Origin: Gymnothorax reevesii
Lineage: Eukaryota > Chordata > Actinopteri > Anguilliformes > Muraenidae
Length of the DNA stretch: 64,000 nt
Assembly: GCA_029721435.1 (NCBI GenBank)
Contig: CM056583.1
Location: 79,054,620-79,118,619 of the forward strand
Direction of reading: 5' to 3'
Shown here: positions 40,923 to 49,610 of the stretch, one piece after another
How positions within the stretch are numbered: position 1 is the first letter of the stretch
Layout: each line of letters starts with the position of its first letter
Made by a program: the position numbers and the translations under genes
The notes under the pieces: model-generated
The model's database searches: none
Told to the model about the DNA's origin: nothing
The model's input: the letters and a program-made list of their open reading frames with translations, nothing else

Positions 40923-42143
40923 GCTCGCCGGGACGAATGTCCGGAGAGCTACTGTCGTAGCCCCGGCGTTCGTGTCCGTCCACGTCCGCGTCCGTCCGTG
41001 TCCAGAAAAACTTTCACCTTGCCTAAAACTTTTGAACAGTGAAAGATAGGGCTTTTATACTTTGCATGTGTACTCCTTGATGCCAGACCTACCTACCGAT
41101 GCAAAAATTTCTGACCTCTTGACCTTGACCTTTGACCGGCCTTTAGAAAAGTTTAAACTTGCCCGTAACTTTTGAATCGTGAGAGATAGGGCTTTCATAC
41201 TTTGCCTGTGTACTCCTTGATGCCAGACCTACCTATTGATGCCAACATTTCTGACCTCGTGACCTTGACCTTGACCTTTGACCGACTTTTAGAAAACTTT
41301 AACCTTGCCCATAACTTTTGAACCGTGAGAGATAGGGCTTTCATACTATGCAAGTGTACTCCTTGATGCCAAACTTACCCACCGATGCCAAAATTTTTGA
41401 CCTCGTGACCTTGACTTTGACCTTTGACCGACCTTTAGAAAACTTTTACCTTGCCCATAACTTTTGAACCGTGAGAGATAGGGCTTTCATACCTTGCATG
41501 TGACTTTCTTGATGCCAGACCTACCTACCAATGCCAAAATTTCTGACCTCCTGACCTTGACCTTTGACCGACTTTTAGAAAACTTTAACCTTGCCTTTAA
41601 CTTTTGAACCGTGTCAGATAGGGCTTTCATACTCTGGATTTGTACTCCTTGATGCCAGACCTAACTGTCGATGCCAAAATTTCTGACCTCGTGACCTTGA
41701 CCTTGACCTTTGACCGACCTCTAGAAAACTTTAACCTTGCCCATAACTTTTGAACCGTGAGAGACAGGGCTTTCATACTTTGCATGTGTACGCCTTGGTG
41801 CATGACCTACCTACTGATGCCGAAGTTTCACCTGATGCCCTTGACCTTGACCTTTACCCAATCTTTAAAAAACTTTAACCTTGCCCATAACAAAAACTTT
41901 AACCTTGTCTATAACTTTTACACCGTGAGAGATAGGGCTTTTATACTTTGCATGTATACTCCTTGGTGCAAGACCTACGTACTGATGCCGAGATTTTGAC
42001 CTGGTGACCTTGACCATGACCTTTACCTGACTTTTTTAGCTCACCGGGACGAATAACGTTCGGAGAGCTATTGTCGTACCCCCGGCGTCGGCGTTCGCGT
42101 CTGTCTGCGTGCAGAAGAACTTTTACCTTGCCCCCCGGCGAGC
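40923..42143 (+). mobile_element. Satellite-bearing insertion with 10-bp terminal inverted repeats
   Basis: This segment interrupts unit 23 and is absent from all other units. It opens with gctcgccggg (40923-40932) and closes with the reverse complement cccggcgagc (42134-42143). A head segment of about 110 bases (gggacgaatgtccggagagc and a CG-rich run of gtccgtcc) recurs in diverged form at about 42039-42130. Between them lie the subrepeats listed separately. No coding capacity is evident. It resembles non-autonomous repeats I associate with fish genomes, but I cannot name the family. About 45 bases of unit sequence are missing at the site, so the insertion came with a deletion, or was followed by one. 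Confidence 0.75.
41020..42035 (+). repeat. Seven tandem subrepeats of about 140-146 bp
   Basis: The core gatagggcttt (once gacagggcttt) recurs near 41045, 41185, 41331, 41477, 41617, 41763 and 41931. Spacings are 140, 146, 146, 140, 146 and 168. The 6-base difference comes from one or two copies of the hexamer ccttga in the run of gaccttgacctttgacc. The last interval has an extra duplicated aactttaaccttg segment. Each subrepeat carries TGACCTTTGACC or close variants, whose reverse complement GGTCAAAGGTCA is a DR1 nuclear-receptor site. Confidence 0.9.
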
Positions 42144-42232
42144 TTTGACCCTGAGAACAACAGACAAAAAGGAGGACCCTGGATTGGAGGGCTGCACTCT
42201 TGACCGACATTTATTTTTTGTGAATGCTGACC

Positions 42233-43657
42233 TCCACCCCAGGGTCTTCCCTTCTAAAACAGATAGAGAATTACATTCCTCCAGAGGATGCAAGGTATTA
42301 GTGTGTAAAAAGTCTGATCACTGTACGTATCTTCTGTCCACTTATGCTCAGCATTAAAACTCATGCTCACAGAGCAGTAGTGGCCATACAGGTAACCAGA
42401 GTTAAGGTTCATAAGGTCTGGACCTTTTTTTAAGTTGTAACACAAGCAGTATAAGATGTGACATAAGATGGTTGGATGTAAAAAAGCTGCTGGCAATTAT
42501 CAACATCATATTCTAATTTGTTAGGGCAATGAGACTCATCACTCCACCAGTGAAACATCCCAGAGTTTTCTATTCAGCAGCAAGGGTCATCTAATGGTTT
42601 TGTCCTGTTGGTGAGATGTTATCTTGATTATTCATCCTTCATTGAATAGGGTAACGCATTGTGTAATCTCAGTTGCAACTCAGCTCTCTGTAAGCTCTCT
42701 GTAAATTAACAGTACTCTTCAAAAGTGTGGAATCACTGAGAAATATTTTGTTATTTTATTTTGAAAGAAAACTATACTTTTTTTTTTTTTACCAACAGCA
42801 AGGTATTCATTGATTATTCTGACCTTATTTCAGGAATTGTACTGTGACAAAGGACTTTGTTAGGTGACAGTCAAGGAAAGGGCTGAGTTGAAGTCTTCGT
42901 CTTTTTATGAAAGGTGCAAGTAGTTCTTATCTTAAAAAAATGAATATTGGCTCTCAAAACAATTAATGTCCGGGCAAACTCTTGCCTCCTCATCACCAGC
43001 AAAAGGTATGTTTACCAAATTACATTTCATTTTTCGTACTTATAAAAAAACCATCCAATTTGTATTATTGCTGGTTTGGAGACCTTCATCTGGAGAATAA
43101 CATTGAACTTGGCCCGTGGAGCTGAAGGAATAGGGAGCTCAGAAAAAAAGCATCATTCTCCACTGCGGACTACTCATTCAGAAATCCTCCAAAACATTTG
43201 TCTCATTGTTAGCTGTACTGCTGTCTTTATACATCTCTCTGTTGCTCATTGTGATTGGTTTAACTAGCTGAGGGAACTTCACTTCATCCATTTTTTTTTT
43301 TCTGGAAAAGTCTTGAGTTTTCACTAGTTTGTTGATTTTCATGTTTGTCAGCCTGTCTATCTATGAGCACTCTAGTATCCACAATTCTTCAGTCATTGAC
43401 TTGAAATTTTGAACACCGGAAGCCACATGTCCAAGAGAGAGGTTAATTTGAGAAGATAACAGGTCAGAGGTCAGTGGCATGGTTGTAGAAAAGCATAAAA
43501 ACCTCCTATTTGCCAGTATCTCTCTTCCCAAAATTTACTGAAACATGGAACGAATGACATAATGTTCTGTTTCTCTCATGTTCTCTGGTTTTTGTGTGTG
43601 TCATTATGTGTAAAATTTAATTTGCCTGGCTTTCTACGTCTGTGTCTGTTTACCTGT
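42233..43657 (+). repeat. Array unit 24, truncated right-edge copy
   Basis: The most diverged unit. Homology to the others stops after gtctgtttacctgt at about 43657, so roughly the last 350 bases of a unit are missing. It shares several states with unit 23 against the rest (ggactttgttagg, ttttttctgg, gaggtcagtg). These may be ancestral. Confidence 0.88.
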
Positions 43658-44574
43658 TGTTACGTGCCACGGTTTTTTTTCTCTTCTTTTTCTGTCCCTT
43701 GTTTTCCCTTGTGCTGCTGTGTTCTCTCTTGGTCCAGGTCCCTGCCAGTCATCATCACCCCAAGTCCCGCCTCCACCAGTCAGAGAGATCCTCCCCCCGC
43801 CCCCCTCCCTTTTTTATATGTGATTAGTTCTGGCCCCTTCGGGCTTAATCTATTTTACAACAAACCAACAAGCCAAAGTACGACCTAAGCTACCCTAGGT
43901 ACCTGGGTTCGTAATGTGCACAAATTTGTGTTCATGCTTCAGTAACTTTTAATTTTTTTTACTTATCATATATTTTAAATAGTTTGCTGTGTGAAGGTTA
44001 TTTGTTTGTTTATATTTCATATAATAAAAGCATTTTTTTACATAACGGCACTCGTTTTGACTCTTATGTGCACAAATTTGAGTTTATGCTTTAGTAACTT
44101 GTTTTCAGCAGTATTGATCGTGAATCTGGATATGGGAATGGATTCCTCTAAGTGTCACCTTTCATCAGAGCCCCACATTATGACTGTACCTTGAAGTGTT
44201 CAAGAGTTATGCCCTTTTATCCTAGGTATGTGACCATGGTTATCCAAGGGTCCTTTTGGGGTCTCCAAATGGCCATTTTTGGAAACGCCTTGACATGGCC
44301 TCAGAAAAACATGTGTCAAATGCTCCTTTTCTGTAGGACTGTTATCAGATGTGAACTGGGACTCGGTAAGGCTTCATGCTGTGGTCCCATTGTGATTTTC
44401 AGCCAATAAGTCCCAGCTGCTCTCATCTGCAGGCAAGAGTAAAAACCTTCTACTTCAGTGTGTTCCAGCTTTGATAACTCAATGACAGCAGCACTTAGAG
44501 TGATTCTTTCAGCTGGGGGAAAATCTTCAGAGTGTTTCCCTTCAAACGAGACCATAACCATCCATATAGTCCCA
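43658..44574. other. Non-genic flank of the array with a 34-bp direct repeat
   Basis: No gene seen. A pyrimidine-rich stretch (43670-43830) follows the end of the array. The segment atgtgcacaaattt and about 20 further bases occur at 43914-43950 and again, with about five changes, at 44066-44100. The rest, including the 44150-44560 stretch, is open in short frames only and looks like old repeat or unique DNA. Confidence 0.5.
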
Positions 44575-45109
44575 ACGGTTCAAGAACAGCTTTCAATTTA
44601 CTTTGGGTACGCTTTTGATAGGCATTTTAGGCAAATTTTCCGGGAGTGTAGGCATGTACCCAGTCACGTTATGGGCGTGTTGTTTAATTCCTACTGTATG
44701 TCTTTATTTGGCTGTCCACTATGGAATTCAGCTTCTCATGATTGTGAAGTGTTTTATGTTGTATGGCGGAAAGCTGTTTGAAGAATATTTAGGCTTCATC
44801 CTAGAACCCATTCCCATCTTCTACATGAAATATTGGGCACCCATGCCATTCAGTGCCAACTACATAAACGGTTTATGCAGTTTGTTGGTTTTATAGTCAA
44901 AAGTGATAATAAGGTGGTTAATATGTTTTTACAATTAGCTCTCCAGGGCAGTTCATCTGTTTTTTGTCAGAATATGAATTTTATAAGACATGCCTATAAA
45001 CTTAGTAATACTATATCAGCTGATGTAAATGTAACAAAACAGATGTTTTTAAAATTGGTTGAGGCATATATGTATCTGCAATTATGGAATTTCTCCAGTA
45101 TCAAGACAG
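44575..45109 (+). pseudogene. LINE (CR1/L2-like) reverse-transcriptase C-terminal fragment
   Basis: One frame reads through the region C-terminal to the catalytic palm of a non-LTR retrotransposon polymerase. It has the typical blocks LFNSYCMSLFGCPLW (about 44677-44721), then FYVVWRKAV (to 44778), then RIFRLHPRTHSHLL and a leucine/phenylalanine-rich tail. The frame is broken once by TGA at 44779-44781. The catalytic region is not present upstream, as expected for a 5'-truncated copy. The frame is still open at 45109, where the solo LTR begins. It appears to resume after the LTR and stop about 20 bases later. This is a dead LINE copy, not a host gene. The exact clade (CR1, L2, Daphne and so on) cannot be settled by eye. 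Confidence 0.75.
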
Positions 45110-46333
45110 TGTTGTGATTCTGATTAGGCTCATGTCATGTTTAAGTTCTGTGCCTGGCTCTGCCGTGTTTAGGATTCTTGTGTGTAGTGACCACTGCCTG
45201 TCTGACCATTCTTAGGATTGTGTATTGTGTTAGTTTAGATTTCTTGTTTATTATTTTTCATGTTTCGATCATTTAAGTTTCCATGCCATGTTTTAATTTC
45301 CATGCTTTGCACTTTGTCTCCCCTGTCTTGTCACATGTGTATCTTTGCTCACGGTCCCTTGTCTTGTGTGCCACTCATTTGGGTGATTTATTAGTTTCTG
45401 GGTTTCAATCTTCTTTCATGATCTCGTGTTCTTCCTTCCTCTCTCTTTTACTGTCTTACTAACACATACTAACAGTTTATTGTTTTTGCTAATTACTAAC
45501 CACACTAATCTTGTATATTTTTACTAACTTTCTAACATGCACTCGGGATTGTATAGCTGCACATACTAATTGACTAACGATCTCTCAGCAGTCGCTCAAT
45601 TCTAATCTCCGCCTCCTTGCCTATCCCTAATTATCTCTGCTGCAAGTTTCTGTGGATTTCCACTTGTACTTTGTGCTTTCCTTTTCTTTTATCTTGGCAC
45701 TTTAGTACTCCTTAACCGGAGCTGTTGTTTTGTACTTAGGTTTGTCTTGTGATCCCTGTCTGCGTTTTGGCTACAGCCAAATTCATGTAATTAGTTTATT
45801 CCTCATTTGTGTCTCTCCCTGATCATTGTTACCATTGATTGCACCTGTCCTCCCTGGTCATGTGTTTACCCCGGATGTGTATATAAGATGTCTGGTTGGT
45901 TCACTCTCTTGTCAGATCGTTCTCCCTAGTTTTCTCGTGCCACGTTTCTCGCCTTGATTTCTCAGTGTTTATCTTTCTGACTGGATTGCCTGACTTGATT
46001 TTTGCCTTTGTGATTTTGGATTACTGTTGCATCTGTGTGTTTTGACCATTTTTCTGCCCGACTACGAGATCTGTTTGCTGCCCTGGTAACGATTCGGATT
46101 ACGTCCTGTGGATTCTGGTTCGTCTCCCTGATAGTACTATTCCTGTGTACCAGACCCATTTCTGTCCGACTACGACTACTGTGATTGCTGCCCTGGTTTT
46201 TGATACTATTCGACTTTTGGATTGTGGACTTTGTACTGTTGCCTTTTGCTCTGTGGGGGTCACCCCCCTTTACCAATAAAACAAGCTCTACTGCATTTCC
46301 TGGTTCTCGCATCTGGTTCCTGATCGCAACACA
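45110..46333 (+). mobile_element. Putative solo LTR (about 1.22 kb) with 4-bp target duplication ACAG
   Basis: The segment starts TGTTGTGATTC and ends GATCGCAACACA. The ends are imperfect inverted repeats with TG...CA termini. It is flanked by ACAG at 45106-45109 and 46334-46337. A TATA-like gtatataag lies near 45886 and an AATAAA signal at about 46275, in the order expected for an LTR running on the plus strand. No gag or pol is attached, so recombination between two LTRs has probably left a solo copy. The exact end could shift by two bases. Confidence 0.65.
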
Positions 46334-46515
46334 ACAGAGGGTGTTTCTCGGCCATGATAGGAGTGTGGCGTACTCAGACTTGCAGATTCTTTATTTTTTT
46401 TTTGCTGCTCACAAGAGAAATTATGGTTTTGCGTCAATTGGTGAATTTTTTTTTTTTTTTTGTATAGGTGTACCCTGTGTGTGAATAAATATGTATATAT
46501 TAAAATGGCACACTC
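46334..46515 (+). other. Displaced tail of the LINE copy, T-rich
   Basis: Sequence after the solo LTR continues the LINE frame for a few codons, then contains two T-runs and gtgaataaatatg near 46482, which may be the element's 3' untranslated end. Low confidence in the boundaries. Confidence 0.35.
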
Positions 46516-46589
46516 AATTGAAGCACCTATTACTAAAACCCCATAAGTCACACTTGACTTGTGGGGTTTTAGTAATCAGTGCTTCAATT
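46516..46589. repeat. Long foldback hairpin (arms about 35 bp, loop about 4)
   Basis: The left arm (46516-46550) begins aattgaagcac and contains attactaaaacccc. The right arm (46555-46589) is its reverse complement except for a few positions. The perfect core includes ggggttttagtaat. It could be a tiny palindromic MITE or the source of a hairpin RNA. No flanking duplication could be fixed. Confidence 0.8.
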
Positions 46590-46744
46590 ATTTTTCCACA
46601 TCGGTTTTAAACTCACAGGGATGATGTGCTTCTCATAATCACCACTGAAACATCCAAAGCTGTGCTCTTCAACTGCTGCAGATCATCCACATGAAGCACC
46701 CTCTTGGCAAGGGATTTTTTTTTTTTTTTTTTCATCCTTGATTA

Positions 46745-47295
46745 AAGTGCACCTATTATAGTTCATAATTCTAACGTTGTGTGAATCATATTGTTATGCA
46801 CATTTAAAAGGTCTCTGCCGCAAAATACAGTGCTCCAGAGCTGACTGAAATGCTCCAATAACTTCTGGCCAGTTTTGTTTGTTCATCAGTTGATGTCACC
46901 ATTTCAAGCAGATAGTTCGGCATGCCCTTGAATCAAGTGGGTTACGCCCACAAGGCTACACCGGTATTTTTTTTTTTCTAAAGCTCATTTGCACTCTGGA
47001 GCAGAAATCCAGAAATGGTAACAGGCGTGGCATATCCCAACACACTGGAGAAACGATGGACCAATCACAACTGAGTGATCATGTTGACCAATCACAGCAT
47101 GTGGGGTTTTCAGGAGGGCGGTGGCAGGACCTCTCCGCAGTGTTTCAGAGACAGGTACTGCAGACATGGCCAACATGAGAGAACTCAATTTTTTATTTAT
47201 TTTTATTTTTTTTACAATGACGCATTTTAAGCTTTTTTTAGCAGACTTCAAGAATACAAGAATGACCAATGAAAACTCACATAAAAGGGGCACTT
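46745..47295. mobile_element. Putative TA-flanked MITE (about 550 bp)
   Basis: The left end AAGTGCACCTATTAT matches the reverse complement of the right end, AAGTGCCCCTTTTATG. TA lies on both sides (46743-46744 and 47296-47297), as for Tc1/mariner-type elements. Inside are two copies of gaccaatcac (about 47070 and 47090). No transposase coding is present. The sequence resembles a repeat widespread in fish, from memory only. Confidence 0.55.
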
Positions 47296-47589
47296 TACAT
47301 TAAATTGTCACTTGTATAGCATCATTTTCCTTAATGCTCTGCTTTCTTTTAACAGTGCCATTCACATAGTTGGAATCGCTGTGAAAGTTTCGTAATTTTG
47401 AGGGTATAATTCTTTCATTCACTGAGGTTGCATTAAGCTGGTAAAAGAAAACATCCAAGTCGTTGAAATTATGTATTTACTGTATAGCGTATTTTCAGGA
47501 GTTTTTTAGTTGATGCTCACTGCATCTCAGGCAGACAAGATGAGTCTGAATCATTAGTGTATTTTGAAAGGTACAGTAGATTATATCTT
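47296..47589. other. No feature recognised
   Basis: AT-rich sequence without long ORFs or obvious repeats. A T-tract followed by aacag near 47355 resembles a splice acceptor but has no open exon after it. Confidence 0.4.
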
Positions 47590-47830
47590 TCAAAAAATAA
47601 TTTCAGCTCCCTGGTTAAGAAATGTGTAGACAAACTCCTGCCTCCACTTGTTTATCATGTTCAGCATCACTTTTTCATTCGCTAGTGTGATGATGAGCAT
47701 CATGACGTTGCGACTGAAACTTGTGTTCAGCATCGGAGCTCCTGCACACCCTGCAGTACAGGCAGTGGAAGTAGCCTTAGTTACCATGCAGAAAGTATGG
47801 TCGTCTCTTTCAGTTCACTGAGACTGCCTT
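47590..47830 (-). pseudogene. Zinc-finger-like exon fragment related to the array unit
   Basis: On the minus strand, about 47714-47777 encodes GYFHCLYCRVCRSSDAEHKF, followed by a histidine-rich run. The frame then meets a stop, while another frame stays open for 65 codons (47590-47787). C-x2-C followed by spaced histidines suggests a small zinc finger. The piece is related to the minus-strand ORF of the macrosatellite unit (see findings). I cannot name the protein. Stops and frame shifts suggest decay, or that short exons are split by introns I cannot place. Confidence 0.35.
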
Positions 47831-48056
47831 CTTTCACTCGCGTAATTTCACCAAAATTATGACATTTTTTTCCTCTCGATGTGAAACAGAATGTTGATCC
47901 ATGCTTTTATGACCTCTAGGCCAACACATTCTCATTCCGAATTGTCGTACAGTGATGCTATCTGACTAAGAGTCCATATACGACAAGACAGGAGGTTTTA
48001 GGCATCCTTATATGACGTTTAGGGATCAGGTTCGGGTCAGTGGTAAGGGGTTAGGG
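47831..48056. other. Non-genic stretch ending in GGTTAGGG-rich DNA
   Basis: No gene seen. The last part (about 47998-48056) is rich in variants of ggttaggg and ggttcggg, a low-complexity G-rich run that also flanks the next element on its right side. Confidence 0.5.
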
Positions 48057-48365
48057 CAGGGTTGGGCAATCACGGTCCTGGAGGGCCGGTGTGTATGCAG
48101 GTTTTTATTCCTATCAATTACCCAATTACTAATAGAGTTAATTGATTGCATGCACAGATACAGATTTTCGCAATGATTCGATCAAAGGAAAATGTTTTAT
48201 GAAGGGAGACAAGACTAGTCTTTGTAGTTTCATGATAATTTAAAGAAATGCACATGAAACGTCAGATTTCATAAATGGTTTGGCTAATTGAGACAATCAA
48301 CTAATTAAAGACCAGACGTTGGAGTGAAAACCAGGGACAGATACGGCCCTCGTTGCCCACCTCTG
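48057..48365. mobile_element. hAT-type MITE (309 bp) with perfect 8-bp target duplication
   Basis: Ends are CAGGGTTGGGCAA and TTGCCCACCTCTG, inverted with two mismatches. GGTTAGGG stands directly on both sides (48049-48056 and 48366-48373), the 8-bp duplication expected of hAT transposition. There is no coding. The terminal sequence with cctggagggccgg resembles a repeat common in fish. Confidence 0.85.
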
Positions 48366-48479
48366 GGTTAGGGGGTCGGGTGCATTTTGAACTGGCATCA
48401 AATAAGAACAACAAACGCTTCCTTTTTCGTTGAAGCTCATACCGACACTTGGTCAGGTAACATTATCAAATGACGAGTT

Positions 48480-49610
48480 GGGATGAGATTGGGCCCTCTA
48501 GGTTGGATTACTACAATCTGGATGCATAAACAAGTTGTACAAATCCTCCAGCTGGTGCAGAATGCAGCTGCTTGCATAGTAATCAGCGCTAGATGTTTTT
48601 AACACACTTTCTTAGTGCTCGACTATCTACGCTGGCTACCTGCCGAGCGCCAACATATCTTTTAGATCTAATTGCTCCTCATTGTCCCCAAAGATTTCTT
48701 TGTTCACAAAGTGCGGGCTTTATGTCACCCCATGAGAAATAAAATAACAGTAGGTGAAGAGTTTTTAGTCATCGAGCTCATCTCCCCATTATAGAGTCTT
48801 TGGTGGACTGGTCTTTGCTGTTGCCCTTTCATGACTCTTGCTGCGCTTCAGCAGGGGCTTTCAGTCCTGTCCTCATTATGTTGCTATCTCACTATATTCC
48901 ATTCCTTTGCTATGCTGCCATTGGCTAGTCTGGCTAAGGCTTTCCTAATGTCTCTCTGAGCAACCGTTCGTTAAAATATTTCTAATGCCAACAGTGCATG
49001 GCTTCCCATTAACTCTCATTCCATTCCCAGTGGGACCACAGCACCTCCAGGAACCGTGGACTGCTCTAGTCCTGCTGACCCCTGGACTTTTTACCCCGGT
49101 CAGCGCATCTAAACTTGGACTCATCCTGGAAGATTAATGCTCCAAGCTCCATTTGATCCTGGATTCTATTTGAACTGCGTTAGCCCTTTTGTCCCATCCA
49201 ACCTGAAGACCTTTGCCCAAGCTTGCATTGTTCCTTCTTCTGAACTTTCAGATGTTTAAACTTTGTTAGGTTGCAGGCTCTCAGTCCATTTTATGCAATT
49301 AATGGCTCCCATAGGGCAGCTCTCTCCCCTTCCCTGTAAAATTTTGCCTGTTTTCTGGTGCTGCTTGTCCTCTCGGTCCTTCAGTCCTCTCCTTCCCCTT
49401 CTCTCCTCATTTATCCAGGGCTGACCCAAAGCAGTTGGGTTCCCATTTTTTTGTAGCCAGGTTCTGCCCAAGGTTTCTTCCTACTAGCGAGTTTTTCCTT
49501 GCCACTGGGGGGGGGGGGGTTCTGGCCCTGTTATGTGTAAAGCAATTTGGGTCAATCTTGATTGTGAAAAGTGCAAAACAAATTAAATTTAAATTGAATT
49601 TAGAAATTTG
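48480..49610 (+). pseudogene. L2/Rex-type LINE 3' end, decayed
   Basis: Broken reading frames carry the usual C-terminal landmarks of L2-like polymerases: LDYYN (near 48507), LVQNAAA (near 48552), then LRWLPAERQH (near 48637). They are followed by a 3' untranslated region with ttcctactagcgagtttttccttgccactg (given here only as a landmark near 49479-49507, paraphrased from the family pattern of a pause, then tttttccttgccactg). The copy ends near 49605 with a short repeated tail (aatttaaattgaattt). It contains a run of 13 G at 49507-49519. It is 5'-truncated and dead. Confidence 0.7.

Larger units (their letters stand above)
39271..42232 (+). repeat. Array unit 23, diverged and split by an insertion
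   Basis: Unit sequence runs from 39271 to about 40922, is broken by a foreign segment, and resumes at about 42144 with tttgaccctgagaacaac. About 45 bases of the usual unit (T-run, tttctcag and the first bases after it) are missing at the break. The unit is clearly more diverged than units 1-20. It lacks one copy of a short doubled segment near 39725, has a stop in the 80-codon ORF near 40778, and has ttttttctgg where other units have ttttttcagg near 40318. Confidence 0.88.
1..43657 (+). repeat. Macrosatellite array, unit about 1,785 bp, 24 units seen
   Basis: A long unit recurs head to tail with lengths of 1,780-1,789 bp. I anchored units on the motif tctaccccagggtcttcc, which opens the window and recurs at 1788, 3573, 5361 (as tctatgcc), 7147, 8933 and so on. 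Twenty-two units are complete, unit 23 is split by an insertion, and unit 24 stops at about 43657. Most differences between units are single bases or length changes in T-runs, spread evenly along the unit. That fits homogenisation by unequal crossing-over and conversion rather than selection on a gene. The array continues beyond the left edge. I saw no rRNA, snRNA, tRNA or histone sequence in the unit, and the family is unknown to me. Orientation is arbitrary. Confidence 0.97.

Noticed and set aside
41757..41999. 80-codon ORF inside the satellite-bearing insertion
   Set aside because: It is a translation of two subrepeats, and the same residues recur with the period of the repeat.
1..43657. 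CRISPR array
   Set aside because: The repeats are about 1.8 kb with no spacers, in eukaryotic DNA.
43658..43915. Short solo LTR between tgttacg and cgtaatg
   Set aside because: Only five to six terminal bases are inverted, no target duplication was found, and there are no promoter or polyadenylation signals.
44316..44561. 81-codon minus-strand ORF near the LINE fragment
   Set aside because: No domain seen and it overlaps plus-strand LINE-related sequence, so it is likely chance.
45962..46312. 116-codon minus-strand ORF
   Set aside because: It lies inside the solo LTR, is low in complexity (Ser, Asn, Lys, Arg), and has no domain.
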